From: Pleomorphochaeta sp963678575
Lineage (GTDB): Bacteria; Spirochaetota; Spirochaetia; Sphaerochaetales; Sphaerochaetaceae
DNA: 64,000 nucleotides
Assembly: GCA_963678575.2 (NCBI GenBank)
Contig: CAXXHV010000002.1
Coordinates: forward strand, 1,612,001 to 1,676,000
Reading direction: 5' to 3'
This document shows, piece by piece, positions 46,726 through 56,577 of this stretch. Both the position numbers and the translations under genes were made by a program. Position 1 is the stretch's first letter, and every line of letters begins with the position of its first letter. Below the pieces are notes generated by a model. It ran no database searches. It was not told the DNA's origin and saw only the letters and a list, made by a program, of their open reading frames with translations.

Positions 46726-47072
46726 TTTTGTTTGTCTCCTAGTATCAATGTTATCAAGTCTAACACAAAAAAAGGTTATAATAAATAATTAATTATTAAA
46801 TTAATTCAATGTATATAAATTTAGTTTTCTATGTTAAACTATCAAATATTGATAAATGATTAGAATTAATGAAAATAATTCTTTTTTACAAAATTATATA
46901 AAGAACAATACTCAAGTGTAATGGAGCATCTAATTATTATTGGATAAACTTTATTATATATATAAAGAATAAGATAATATTTAATGAAATATTCAATTAT
47001 TCTTGACATTGAATTTACTAGATTCTAAGATAAAAAAAGTTAGAAATATTTATACTATTGGGGAGAAGAAGC
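46726..47072. other. divergent promoter region
   Basis: About 350 bp between the leftward hsd operon and the rightward ABC-3C operon. It is A/T-rich with short palindromic stretches (46786-46805). It must hold both promoters, but I could not assign clear -35/-10 pairs. Confidence 0.35.
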
Positions 47073-48020
47073 ATGGGATATCAATATGAAAATTTATCAG
47101 AAGATACATTTGAGAAATTGGTAGTTCAAATATCTAAAATCCATTTTGGAAGTGGAGTTAAACCTTTCGCAAAAGGGCCAGATGGAGGAAGAGATGCTTT
47201 CTTCAATGGAAAAGCAGATAATTATCCAAGTAAAAGTGAACCATGGAATGGAAAAATTGTAATTCAAGCAAAACATACTGATTATTCAACCGCAAGTTTC
47301 TCTGATAAAAAATTTTCAAGTAATGCTAAAACAAGTATTATTTCTAAAGAAATTCATTCAATAAACAAACTAATAGAAAATAACAATTTAGACTATTATA
47401 TTTTATTTTCGAATAGATCTTTAGCTGCACAAATGGAAAAAATAATAAGCGAACGAATTTCTTCTGAAACCGACTTACCTCAAAATAAAATAGCTATTAT
47501 AGGAAAAGAAGAAATGGATTCAGTTCTTGAATCTTATCCTGAATTAAAAAAGATATTTAAAGAATTATTACCAATTACACCTTTGTCTTTTTCACCAGAA
47601 GAAATGGCTAAAATTGTATTTGGAATAAAAGATGTCTTAACACAAAAAAACAAAAACAACACATTATTACCTTCAAAAAGAACAAAATTTGATAGGAAAA
47701 ATGAAATAAATAAGTTATCAATACCATATGCAAATAAAATAAGAAAAGAAGCCTTGCCTTTTCATTATATTTTTAATACTTTTTTACAAAATCCAATTAA
47801 TGAAGAGGTTTCAAAAGCTTATTACGATACTATATTTGAATTACAATCACTAATTATAACCTACCGTGAAGAGTTTGATAAATTTGAAAAAATAATTGAT
47901 TCAATATGCCATCATTTATACAGTAAAAATAGTTTTTTAAATACTAATAAAAGAACCACAAGAATTATTGTTGAATTAATGTATTATAATTGTGATATTG
48001 GGGAAAGTGAAGATGATTAG
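47073..48020 (+). CDS. ABC-3C system effector with PD-(D/E)XK-like nuclease domain
   Basis: The true start is ATG 47073 behind GGGGAG; an in-frame TTG at 47058 lies within the ribosome site. The N-terminal domain shows KGPDGGRDAFFNG (D41) and KIVIQAKHT (Q65, K67), a D...QxK nuclease site of the Mrr-like kind. The C-terminal 120 residues (NKLSIPYANKIRKEALPFHY) form the helical domain that links effectors to ABC-three-component systems. It overlaps the next gene by 8 bp. Role: probable DNA-cutting effector triggered by its ATPase partner. Confidence 0.75.
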   Translation: MGYQYENLSEDTFEKLVVQISKIHFGSGVKPFAKGPDGGRDAFFNGKADNYPSKSEPWNGKIVIQAKHTDYSTASFSDKKFSSNAKTSIISKEIHSINKLIENNNLDYYILFSNRSLAAQMEKIISERISSETDLPQNKIAIIGKEEMDSVLESYPELKKIFKELLPITPLSFSPEEMAKIVFGIKDVLTQKNKNNTLLPSKRTKFDRKNEINKLSIPYANKIRKEALPFHYIFNTFLQNPINEEVSKAYYDTIFELQSLIITYREEFDKFEKIIDSICHHLYSKNSFLNTNKRTTRIIVELMYYNCDIGESEDD

Positions 48021-48246
48021 ACCAACTAAATATACAAATCCAGATAAATCAATTATATATTTATCAACTATTTTACTTAAGTTTTTGAAAAGAAAAAATA
48101 TAGTTACATATGATGAATTATTAAATTTATCAATAAAATATGATTTAAAATATTTATTTATGCCTACAATAAATATGCTTTTCACACTTGGATTAATAAC
48201 ATATAAAAAACAAGATGATATTTTTATCTATGAAGGTGTAAAATGA
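48013..48246 (+). CDS. ABC-3C system middle component
   Basis: 77 aa from ATG 48013 (GGGGAAAG upstream). The start MIRPTKYTNPDKSIIYLSTI, followed by a winged-helix-like region ending in ITYKKQDDIFIYEG, is typical of the small middle components of ABC-three-component systems. It overlaps both neighbours (8 bp and 4 bp), so the three proteins are made together. Confidence 0.75.
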   Translation: MIRPTKYTNPDKSIIYLSTILLKFLKRKNIVTYDELLNLSIKYDLKYLFMPTINMLFTLGLITYKKQDDIFIYEGVK

Positions 48247-50012
48247 AGTTATCACAAATATATTCAAACAAAACTAATATATTTAGAGATATTAAATTCC
48301 TACCTGGAGTTAATTATATTTTAGGTGAAATAAAAGATCCAAAAAATTTTAATAAAGATACTCATAATTTAGGAAAAAGTACTTTTGGTAAAATATTAGA
48401 TTTTTGTTTATTAGAACAAAAAAACAAGAAAACAATATTATATTCTAACCCTATATTTAGCGATTTTATATTTTACTTAGAAGTAGAATTATGCTCAAAT
48501 GAATATATAACAATTTGTAGAAGCATTGATAAAGCTTCAAAAATTTCATTTGTAAAAAACACTAAAAGCAGAAAATATGATATTTCTAAAAAAGAAGATT
48601 GGTTATTTTATAATTTACCTTTCGAAAAAGCAAAACAATATTTTAATTCAGAATTAAATTATTCAGTGCAAAATGATTATAATTTTAGAAAAGGAATTGG
48701 TTATTTTTTACGTAATAATAATGAATATATAGATCTTTTTAAATTAAATCCTCAATCAAAAAATTTGGATTGGTTACCTTATTTCATGCACTTAATGGGA
48801 CTTGATGAAAAGTTATATATTGAAAAAGAAAACTTACTATTAGAGCAGGAAAAGTATTCAAAAGAAGAAAATAACTTAAATAATTTAATAGATTACAGTT
48901 TTCAAGATATTAATACTAAGCTTGAATTACGTAAACAAAATCTAAAAAAGAAACAAGAAGAAATTGATGAATTAAATTTTTATGAATCAGATTTAATTTT
49001 AATTCGTGAAAGTACAGAAGAATATGATATAAAAATTAATGATTTAAATAATTCATTATATGAAACACGTGCATATTTGGAATTAATAAATAAATCTTTA
49101 AAAAAAACCGTTTATAAATTCAATATGGAGCAAGTTGAAACTATTTATGAAGAAGTAGGTATACTTTTTCCTACACAATTAAAAAAAGATTTTAATCAAG
49201 TTGTATCATTTAATAAATCTATTACAGAAGAAAGAACAATTGCATTAGAAAATGAAAAAAAAGATCTAACTAACAAATGCAGTGATATAGAAAAAAAATT
49301 ATATGAACTGAATAACAAAAGAGCAAAGGCTTTAAATTTCCTTTCAAATTACAAATTTGTTGATAAATTTAAAGAGCTTAATAATCAAATATCTCAATTA
49401 GAAAGAGAAATTTCTGAATTAGAAGACCAAAAAAAATTACACTTACAATTGAATGAATTAAAAATTAAAATTGCTGAAAATGATTTAAAACTAAACGAAA
49501 TAATAAATAAACTTTCTAAAGATGAAAATGTAAAAATTGATAATAATTTATTTAATTCTATACAGAAAAATTTTAACGATATAATTTCTTCAGTATTAAA
49601 CAAACAAGCTTATATTGGAATGGAATTAAATAAAAACGCTACTTATGAATTTAAAGAACATATAGAAAATATAGATAAATTAAATACTAATGAAAGCGAA
49701 GGAAATACTTATAAAAAGTTACTTTGTGCAGCTTTTGATTTAGCTATTTTAAAAGCTTATATAGATAAAAATTTTTATCGCTTTGTTTATCATGATGGAT
49801 TATACGAAGGCTTAGATGATAGAAAAAAAATAAATCTAAAAAATATTGTTGAAGAATATTCTTTACTTGGTATACAACAAATTATTACATTGATTGATTC
49901 AGATTTACCTTCATCTATTGATAAAAACAACTTCATTAAAGAAGAAGAAATTTTATTAAAATTAAATGACTTAGGCAAAGATGGTTTATTATTTAAAATG
50001 GACATTTGGTAA
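48243..50012 (+). CDS. ABC-3C system SMC-like ATPase (DUF2326 type)
   Basis: 589 aa. The Walker A lies in a long loop: DTHNLGKSTFGK at about residues 39-50, as in DUF2326-type ABC ATPases. A central coiled coil spans about residues 200-420. It is followed by NTNESEGNTYKKLLCAAFDL as the signature region and RFVYHDGLYEGLDDRKK as the Walker B region. It probably senses an invader structure and controls the nuclease effector encoded first in the operon. It lacks membrane segments. Confidence 0.8.
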   Translation: MKLSQIYSNKTNIFRDIKFLPGVNYILGEIKDPKNFNKDTHNLGKSTFGKILDFCLLEQKNKKTILYSNPIFSDFIFYLEVELCSNEYITICRSIDKASKISFVKNTKSRKYDISKKEDWLFYNLPFEKAKQYFNSELNYSVQNDYNFRKGIGYFLRNNNEYIDLFKLNPQSKNLDWLPYFMHLMGLDEKLYIEKENLLLEQEKYSKEENNLNNLIDYSFQDINTKLELRKQNLKKKQEEIDELNFYESDLILIRESTEEYDIKINDLNNSLYETRAYLELINKSLKKTVYKFNMEQVETIYEEVGILFPTQLKKDFNQVVSFNKSITEERTIALENEKKDLTNKCSDIEKKLYELNNKRAKALNFLSNYKFVDKFKELNNQISQLEREISELEDQKKLHLQLNELKIKIAENDLKLNEIINKLSKDENVKIDNNLFNSIQKNFNDIISSVLNKQAYIGMELNKNATYEFKEHIENIDKLNTNESEGNTYKKLLCAAFDLAILKAYIDKNFYRFVYHDGLYEGLDDRKKINLKNIVEEYSLLGIQQIITLIDSDLPSSIDKNNFIKEEEILLKLNDLGKDGLLFKMDIW

Positions 50013-50175
50013 TCATAGAGATATATAATTTACTTTTATAAAACTTTGTATTTAATATTAACTAAAATATGATTATTTTTTCTATATAAATTAATTCCGC
50101 AATTCTATAAGTATTATTAAAGACATCAAATAGTTACGTTTGTTTTTAAATAATATTTAATAATACACGATATAC

Positions 50176-50337
50176 CTATACTATGCACGTTATCAATAAA
50201 AGTGGGTGAAACTTCGTTAATAATTACACGATAGCATAATTGAACATTTTTTGATTTAAAATTTTAGAAAGAATTAAGATACTAACTCTTTGTAGATAAA
50301 AAATTAATATCTTTTATTAATCGTATTTTGAAAACTA
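50176..50337 (-). terminator. repeat copy M2 with hairpin terminator
   Basis: The same unit as copy M1: GCACGTTATCA..AAAGTGGGTG at the left, then AAGATACTAACTCTTT and AAAAATTAATATCTTT arms and TTTTGAAAACTA at the right. It lies 160 bp after the ABC-3C operon, where it might also stop rightward transcription. Confidence 0.55.
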
Positions 50338-51153
50338 TGTTGATGCCTAGATACGTCTAGTTTAATACAATTACACGCACAAGTGGCTTTAGGGTGTATA
50401 AAATGGTTTTTAGCTTTTCATATAGCTTAGCTTATCTGTTTTTGTAATTAATGATAAGCACAAATAGAAGTGTTACATTTTTTTTGGAATGAAGAGAGCA
50501 CAGTAATTATTCAATAGAACAATAAATAACTGTTAATCAAAATCGAGTCAGTTAAAATAAAAGTTCTAACTTTAATGTGTGTGGTCTAAAAAACATGGTA
50601 ACCTATTTGAGAGGCGCCCTTAATTAATTAATTTCTAATTTTGTAAAAAACATTTTATTCCTCATAGTTGCATCTTTTATTATTTTATCCAAACTTAGAA
50701 CTTCTATATATAAATTAATATTTTCCATCCAACTAAACCAGAACCCTTTTGAATAGATAATTCATATATATTACCATATATCCAATTAAAAACTCTCTTA
50801 ATACTTTTTTCTTTTATTTTATATCTGTTATATTCAAAAAATTTCATAATTTCATCTTTATAGGGATTATAAGGAAATTTTTGATTAGAAATATTTCAAT
50901 TTTTCTCCAAATCTTTTTATTCTATCAGAATAAATACTTCAAATATCATCCTAACGAAGAAATATAATTTTCTTAACCCTGAACAAGAATATTGAAAGCA
51001 AAAAGGAATCAAAATAATGTTTTCTATTTTAAAATCAACAATCTTTAAAATAATGACACATTTAGAAAGCAAATAACTTTTGGACAAGCCTAGTAATAAC
51101 CCTCTTCTGAATTATTATTAAACAGCAGGAAAGATAATTCTTAATCACAATTC
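50338..51153. other. decayed intergenic stretch
   Basis: No intact gene. On the minus strand, about 50700-50880 holds a 60-codon open piece (NPYKDEIMKFFEYNRYKIKE, then KSIKRVFNWIYGNIYELSIQ), followed by stops; I do not recognise it. The rest shows nothing I can support. Confidence 0.35.
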
Positions 51154-54100
51154 TTACCGAAAAGAAATTGATGAATCTATAATTTCTGCATTAATTTTTT
51201 TCTGATTAATAGAATCTTTGATTTTTAATTTTTCTATATGGTTCAATTTGGGTCCCAAAAATATTTTTGTTTTTTCATCTTCTTTTGAAGAGAATAAAAA
51301 TCCTTCAGTTTGAATATAATTCCCATTTATTAAATCCGATTGAACATATTGCATAGAATTTTCTTGAAATTTATTAGGAATATATATGAGACGATACTCA
51401 CTTTCATGTTCAAAATCCTTATGTTTTATCACTTGTGATAATGGCAAAAACATTTTAAGCAAGAGGTCTTTCAACTCTTCTATTTCAATGTTTTTGGGTG
51501 ATGTTTTGAAATAAGCTTCAATAAATTCAATTAACAATTTTAGGATTTCATCAAGCTGTTTTTCTTCTACTTTTGGATCAATATATTTAATTTTATACAA
51601 CCCCATATCTGATAATGGCAAAAGTATGTTTTCATTATCTATTTTTTGTTTATTTATTTTATTCATGCAATTAGCATCATTTATTTTCATTAAGTCTTTT
51701 GACGCAATAAGTTGTAGTCCAGACCCACAATTCCGTGACAAACTTGAGGCTGGAATGCCCACAGAAACACCCTGACAATTATCACCATAACTACTATCCC
51801 ACATAATTAAGTTATCTTCGAGAGTTGTAAGACTTCTAATAAACAATATGTTATTTGTTTCATTATTTTTTTCTAGTTGGGATTTACAAATTTGATTGAT
51901 AAAATTATTATCAGCCTTCAATTTTATATATTCAAAGAGTATTTTTCCTTCCTGTGGATCATTTAAGTAAGAAGCTGGAGAGAGTCGGAATTGCTTGTTC
52001 TCTACCATGAATTGTAAAATTTTTTTTGGGCAGTATTGATATAAATAAATATTTCCTATATCAGAAATATTTAAACCATTCCAAAAGTCATTAATTTTAA
52101 AAAAAAATTCTATAGATTTATCGATCTCAAAAAACTTTTTATCATTAAACTGTATTAATAGCTTAACATAGTAATCATATCCTGGAATACCATCAACAGA
52201 ATCAAGCTCATTTGCTTTGGCAAAAGATGTTATAGCCTCTTTAAATTTACAAAGTTTTGTAAGTCCAAGGCCTTTGATATACCAGGAAACGGCATTATTA
52301 GGATTTAGTTCTATTGCCTTATCAAAACAAGTTATAGCTTCTTTAGTATTACTCAATTTCGCAAGTAAAAAACCTTTAATAAACCATCCCTTGTCCTCTT
52401 TAGGATTTAGTTCTATTGCCTTATCAAAAAAAGTTATAGCTTCTTCAAGGTTACCCAATTCAACAAGGGCAAAACCTTTATTAAACCATGACTTGTCCTC
52501 TTTAGGATTTAGTTCTATTGCCTTATCAAAACAAGTTATAGCTTCTTCAAGGTTTCCCAATTCAATAAGGGCAACACCTTTATTAAACCATCCCCCATCC
52601 TCTTTAGGATTTAGTTCTATTGCCTTATCAAAACAAGTTATAGCTTCTTTAGGGTTACCCAATTCAACAAGGGCAACACCTTTATAATCCCATAAATTAT
52701 AATCTTTAGGATTTAGTTCTATTGCCTTATCAAAGCAAGTTATAGCTTCTTTAGGGTTACCCCATTCAACAAGGGCAACACCTTTATTAAACCATAACTT
52801 GGACTCTTTAGGATTTAGTTCTATTGCCTTATCATAGCAAATTATAGCTTCTTCAAGGTTTCCCAATTTAGCAATAGCAACACCTTTATTAAACCATAAC
52901 TTGTAATCTTTAGGATTTAGTTCTATTGCCTTATCATAGCAAGTTATAGCTTCTTCAAGGTTTCCCAACTCATCAAGTGCAGAACCTTTATTCTCCCATA
53001 AATTATAATCTTTAGGATTTAGTTCTATTGCCTTATCAAAACAAGTTATAGCTTCTTTAGGGTTACCCCATTCAACAAGGGCAACACCTTTATTAAACCA
53101 TAACTTGGACTCTTTAGGATTTAGTTCTATTGCCTTATCAAAACAAGTTATAGCTTCTTTAGGATTACCCAATCTCACAAGTGTAACACCTTTATTATAC
53201 CATGACTTGTAATCTTTAGGATTTAGTTCTATTGCCTTATCATAACAAGTTATAGCTTCTTTAGGATTACCCAATCTCGCAAGTGCAACACCTTTATTAA
53301 TCCATACCACGTAATCTATAGGATTTAGTTCTATTGCCTTATCAAAACAAGTTATAGCTTCTTTAGGATTACCCAATTCAACAAGGGCAACACCTTTATT
53401 GTCCCATAACTTATAATCTTTAGGATTTAGTTCTATTGCCTTATCATAGCAAGTTATAGCTTCTTTAGGATTACCCAATTCAACAAGGGCAACACCTTTA
53501 TTATACCATAACTTGTCCTCTTTAGGATTTAGTTCTATTGCTTTATCATAGCAAATTATAGCTTCTTTAGAATTACCCAATCTCGCAAGTGCAACACCTT
53601 TATTAATCCATACCACGTAATCTATAGGATTTAGTTCTATTGCCTTATCAAAACAAGTTATAGCTTCTTTAGGGTTACCCAATTTCGCAAGTAAAAAACC
53701 TTTAATAAACCATAACTTATAATCTTTAGGATTTAGTTCTATTGCCTTATCATAGCAAGTTATAGCTTCTTCAAGGTTACCCAATTTAGCAAGTAAAACA
53801 CCTTCATTCTCCCATAAATTATAATCTTTAGGATTTAGTTCTATTGCCTTATCAAAACAAGTTATAGCTTCTTCAAGGTTTCCCAACTCATCAAGTGCAG
53901 CACCTTTATTCTCCCATAAATTATAATCTTTAGGATTTAGTTCTATTGCCTTATCATAGCAAGTTATAGCTTCTTTAGGATTACCCAATTCAACAAGGGC
54001 AACACCTTTATTATACCATAACTTGTCCTCTTTAGGATTTAGTTCTATTGCTTTATCATAGCAAATTATAGCTTCTTTAGGATTACCCAATCTCGCAAGT

Positions 54101-54549
54101 GCAACACCTTTATTAATCCATACCACGTAATCTATAGGATTTAGTTCTATTGCCTTATCAAAACAAGTTATAGCTTCTTCAAGGTTTCCCAACTCATCAA
54201 GTGCAGAACCTTTATTCTCCCATAAATTATAATCTTTAGGATTTAGTTCTATTGCCTTATCATAGCAAGTTATAGCTTCTTTAGGATTACCCAATTTCGC
54301 AAGTAAAAAACCTTTATTATACCATAACTTGGACTCTTTAGGATTTAGTTCTATTGCCTTATCAAAACAAGTTATAGCTTCTTTAGGATTACCCAATCTC
54401 GCAAGTGTAACACCTTTATTATACCATGACTTGTCCTCTTTAGGATTTAGTTCTATTGCCTTATCAAAACAAGTTATAGCTTCTTCGAACTGACTTAACT
54501 CAAAATATTTTTTTCCAGCTTCAATAAACCTACTAATTTCATCACACAT
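51154..54549 (-). CDS. 1131-aa TPR-repeat protein with C-terminal DUF2971
   Basis: About 22 tandem tetratricopeptide repeats of exactly 34 residues fill residues about 15-790 (each DKAIELNPK...W.NKG.AL..LGN.EEAI.C(F/Y)). A C-terminal DUF2971 domain follows from about residue 830 (IYLYQYCPKKILQFMVENKQ, then MWDSSYGDNCQGVSVGIP). DUF2971 proteins are frequent in defence islands and their chemistry is unknown. GGAGG lies 10 nt upstream of the ATG. The repeats are nearly identical at DNA level, so copy number is likely to change by recombination. The protein may recognise a partner through the TPR solenoid and act through DUF2971. Confidence 0.85.
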   Translation of the reverse strand: MCDEISRFIEAGKKYFELSQFEEAITCFDKAIELNPKEDKSWYNKGVTLARLGNPKEAITCFDKAIELNPKESKLWYNKGFLLAKLGNPKEAITCYDKAIELNPKDYNLWENKGSALDELGNLEEAITCFDKAIELNPIDYVVWINKGVALARLGNPKEAIICYDKAIELNPKEDKLWYNKGVALVELGNPKEAITCYDKAIELNPKDYNLWENKGAALDELGNLEEAITCFDKAIELNPKDYNLWENEGVLLAKLGNLEEAITCYDKAIELNPKDYKLWFIKGFLLAKLGNPKEAITCFDKAIELNPIDYVVWINKGVALARLGNSKEAIICYDKAIELNPKEDKLWYNKGVALVELGNPKEAITCYDKAIELNPKDYKLWDNKGVALVELGNPKEAITCFDKAIELNPIDYVVWINKGVALARLGNPKEAITCYDKAIELNPKDYKSWYNKGVTLVRLGNPKEAITCFDKAIELNPKESKLWFNKGVALVEWGNPKEAITCFDKAIELNPKDYNLWENKGSALDELGNLEEAITCYDKAIELNPKDYKLWFNKGVAIAKLGNLEEAIICYDKAIELNPKESKLWFNKGVALVEWGNPKEAITCFDKAIELNPKDYNLWDYKGVALVELGNPKEAITCFDKAIELNPKEDGGWFNKGVALIELGNLEEAITCFDKAIELNPKEDKSWFNKGFALVELGNLEEAITFFDKAIELNPKEDKGWFIKGFLLAKLSNTKEAITCFDKAIELNPNNAVSWYIKGLGLTKLCKFKEAITSFAKANELDSVDGIPGYDYYVKLLIQFNDKKFFEIDKSIEFFFKINDFWNGLNISDIGNIYLYQYCPKKILQFMVENKQFRLSPASYLNDPQEGKILFEYIKLKADNNFINQICKSQLEKNNETNNILFIRSLTTLEDNLIMWDSSYGDNCQGVSVGIPASSLSRNCGSGLQLIASKDLMKINDANCMNKINKQKIDNENILLPLSDMGLYKIKYIDPKVEEKQLDEILKLLIEFIEAYFKTSPKNIEIEELKDLLLKMFLPLSQVIKHKDFEHESEYRLIYIPNKFQENSMQYVQSDLINGNYIQTEGFLFSSKEDEKTKIFLGPKLNHIEKLKIKDSINQKKINAEIIDSSISFR
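52240..54490. repeat. tandem 102-bp TPR-coding repeats
   Basis: Each unit holds the strongly conserved block TTTAGGATTTAGTTCTATTG followed by CCTTATCA(A/T)A(A/G)CAAGTTATAGC. Higher-order copies are visible: the units with IDYVVWINKG each head a two- or three-unit block that recurs near protein repeats 4-6, 9-11 and 12. The period is that of the protein repeat, so this is coding DNA and not a CRISPR array. Confidence 0.9.
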
Positions 54550-55160
54550 AAAGACGCCTCCATATAAAGATATTATAAAACAGACCTAATATCCAAAAAG
54601 TATTTTCTCTTAAAACAATTCCAAAAGTCTTTTACTGAACAAATAATACAAGCAAAGTTCTGAGGAAATAACAAGTACAAACATAATATTATTAATCTAA
54701 TATTAACTTTTTTTTATTTTTTTCTAGATCATTAAATATTATAAAATTAATGATTTTAATATTTCTTCATATCCATTATATATAAATCAATTACTTTTTA
54801 CCAATAGTATTATTCCGCAAAAAGTAAAAATTTATTTCAGCCCCGAACCTTCATAAAAATTCAATGCTTTAATAACTAATTTACTTTATTCATTTAAAAA
54901 AACTGTTGACTTAGTGGCATTTTTTGTTGAGCTGTCTTTGTTTATAATATTAACCCTAGAAAAGAATCTGAATAAGTTTTCTTTGAATATCTCGTACTTA
55001 TTTTATAGTTTGCAGTGAACTTAATATTAGAAAAGTTTATTGGGATTTATTTATATTTTTGTGACACTTTTTTAATTAAATATTCTTTCTAAATTTCAAA
55101 ACTAATTATAAAAGCAACTAATAATATCTATCTAATAAGTATGGTGGCTAAATTAAAAAG
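54550..55160. other. intergenic, nothing recognised
   Basis: About 600 bp of A/T-rich DNA upstream of the TPR gene. It holds that gene's leader (GGAGG before 54549) and presumably its promoter. No other feature is recognised. Confidence 0.35.
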
Positions 55161-55164
55161 GGAC

Positions 55165-55555
55165 CTGTAAAATGGACAATTTAATTTTTGGAAATAGTGA
55201 ATTAAACTCAGTTTCGATATTCCAAGGGAATCAAGTTTTCTATTTTATTCTAAAATCTAGTGTTATTATAAAAATAAATATATTTATCTATATCATTTTT
55301 TAATATTTAAAAATCTTTGTATTTATTTAAATAAAACATTTCTGATTTCAGTATTTCAAATAAGTCTTCCATGATGACCATTATCAATACATTTTCTTGT
55401 GCATGACATACTTTGAGTCATAGGGACTTCATCTATTTTGCTTTTAAAAACTATTTAAGTGTATTGGAATCCTCTATTGCTATGGAAAATTATAGTAGCA
55501 TTTGGATGTTTTCTAAAAGTGTCATCAAATATTTGATAGTATCGTAATAAATTAT
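55165..55555 (-). pseudogene. IS3-family transposase OrfB C-terminal relic
   Basis: The minus strand reads HPNATIIFHSNRGFQYT, stop, IVFKSKIDEVPMTQSMSCTR, KCIDNGHHG, and in another frame YIYFYNNTRF, stop, NKIENLIPLEYRN. These are the last DDE-domain motifs of IS3-family transposases (usually HSDRGFQYTS, MSRxGxCxDN, YNxxRxxxKLxxLTPxEYR). Near 55172 GACCTGTAAAATGGACA resembles an element end. The 5' part is missing and the relic abuts the tRNA-Leu, marking the island edge. Confidence 0.75.
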
Positions 55556-55562
55556 TAAGAAA

Positions 55563-55646
55563 TGCCTAGGACAAGACTTGAACTTGCACAGTCTAATGAC
55601 CACTTGGATCTGAACCAAGCGCGTATACCAATTTCGCCACCTAGGC
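55563..55646 (-). tRNA. tRNA-Leu (anticodon CAG)
   Basis: The minus strand folds as a complete 84-nt tRNA with a long variable arm. The acceptor stem GCCTAGG/CCTAGGC is perfect, the anticodon stem is CTTGG/CCAAG with loop TTCAGAT (anticodon CAG), and the T arm is GCAAG-TTCAAGT-CTTGT. The discriminator is A and CCA is not encoded. Its 3' end faces the accessory island, the usual orientation for an integration target. Confidence 0.93.
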
Positions 55647-55773
55647 TTTTTTATAGGTTATAACACTATTATATAAAACAAACAACTATTTTGTTTTAAT
55701 ATAAATATAAAAGTAGAAAGTTTTTCTATATTTCTCTTGATTGAAAATCAATTGCAATATAGTGTAATAAAAT

Positions 55774-56577
55774 ATGAGTATTAGAGTATTATTTTTAGGG
55801 GAAATAGTGGGTCGCCCTGGAACAACAGTCATTAAAAAAATGTTAAAAGATGTTGTAAAAACCCAAAATATTGATTTAGTTATAGCTAATGGTGAAGGTG
55901 TTACAAATGGCTATGGAATAGGCAAAAACCATTCAATTATGATTCATAAAGCTGGTGTTGATATTATTACCGGTGGGGAAAAAATGTATTATAAACTTGA
56001 TATGGTTGATTTCCTTGATAAAAACAATTTTATATTACGTCCTTTTAATTATCCGGTTACAAATCCTGGTAAAGGAATAAAATATCTTACATTAAAAGAC
56101 AAAAAAATAGCTATAGTAAATCTACTTGGAAATAGTGATTTCCCAAGAACTCATTTATCAAATGCTTTTATGATTGCAAATACATTTATTGAGAAGCTCA
56201 CTACTGAACAAGATATTATCTTAGTTCAATTTCATGCTTCAACTACTGCAGAAAAAAATACAATGGGATATTTATTAAATGGTAAAGCAGCTGCTGTCAT
56301 TGGTACTCATTGTAAAGCAATTACAAGTGATCAAAGAATATTAGATAAAGGAACAGCTTACATTACCGATAATGGAATGGTTGGTTCTACTTTAAGTGTT
56401 GGTGGTTTTAAAAGTGAAACTGAAATAAGAAAATTCACGCATGCAATTCCATTAAGATCTGAAGAAAGTTGGGAAAAACTTCAAATGCAAGGTGTAATTG
56501 TTGAAATTGATGAAGAAAGTAATAAAGCAACAAATATTGAAAGCTTAATATTAGATTATAAAGAAGATAAAGAATAA
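55774..56577 (+). CDS. YmdB-like (TIGR00282) phosphodiesterase homologue with altered metal site
   Basis: 267 aa, full length for the family. YmdB-type enzymes hydrolyse 2',3'-cyclic nucleotides with a dinuclear metal site. Here several usual ligands are replaced: GDIVG is GEIVG (E10), NGEN is NGEG (G42), GNH is GGE (G68, E69), and GTHTH is GTHCK (K181). E41, H154 in QFHAS and H179 are kept. It may be a weakened or non-catalytic version. It overlaps the next gene by one base (TAATG) and starts the core segment right of the tRNA. Confidence 0.85.
   Translation: MSIRVLFLGEIVGRPGTTVIKKMLKDVVKTQNIDLVIANGEGVTNGYGIGKNHSIMIHKAGVDIITGGEKMYYKLDMVDFLDKNNFILRPFNYPVTNPGKGIKYLTLKDKKIAIVNLLGNSDFPRTHLSNAFMIANTFIEKLTTEQDIILVQFHASTTAEKNTMGYLLNGKAAAVIGTHCKAITSDQRILDKGTAYITDNGMVGSTLSVGGFKSETEIRKFTHAIPLRSEESWEKLQMQGVIVEIDEESNKATNIESLILDYKEDKE

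Noticed and set aside
50340..50352. ATGCCTAG match to the tRNA-Leu 3' end as a left attachment site
   Set aside because: Only 8 bp match, similar short matches occur inside other repeats (13.33 kb), and the position does not fit an island edge.
52217..52687. 156-aa plus-strand ORF
   Set aside because: It is antisense to the TPR gene, and its repeats simply mirror those of the TPR frame.
52240..54490. Regular repeats resembling a CRISPR array
   Set aside because: The period is 102 bp with no unique spacers and equals the 34-residue TPR unit of an intact reading frame.
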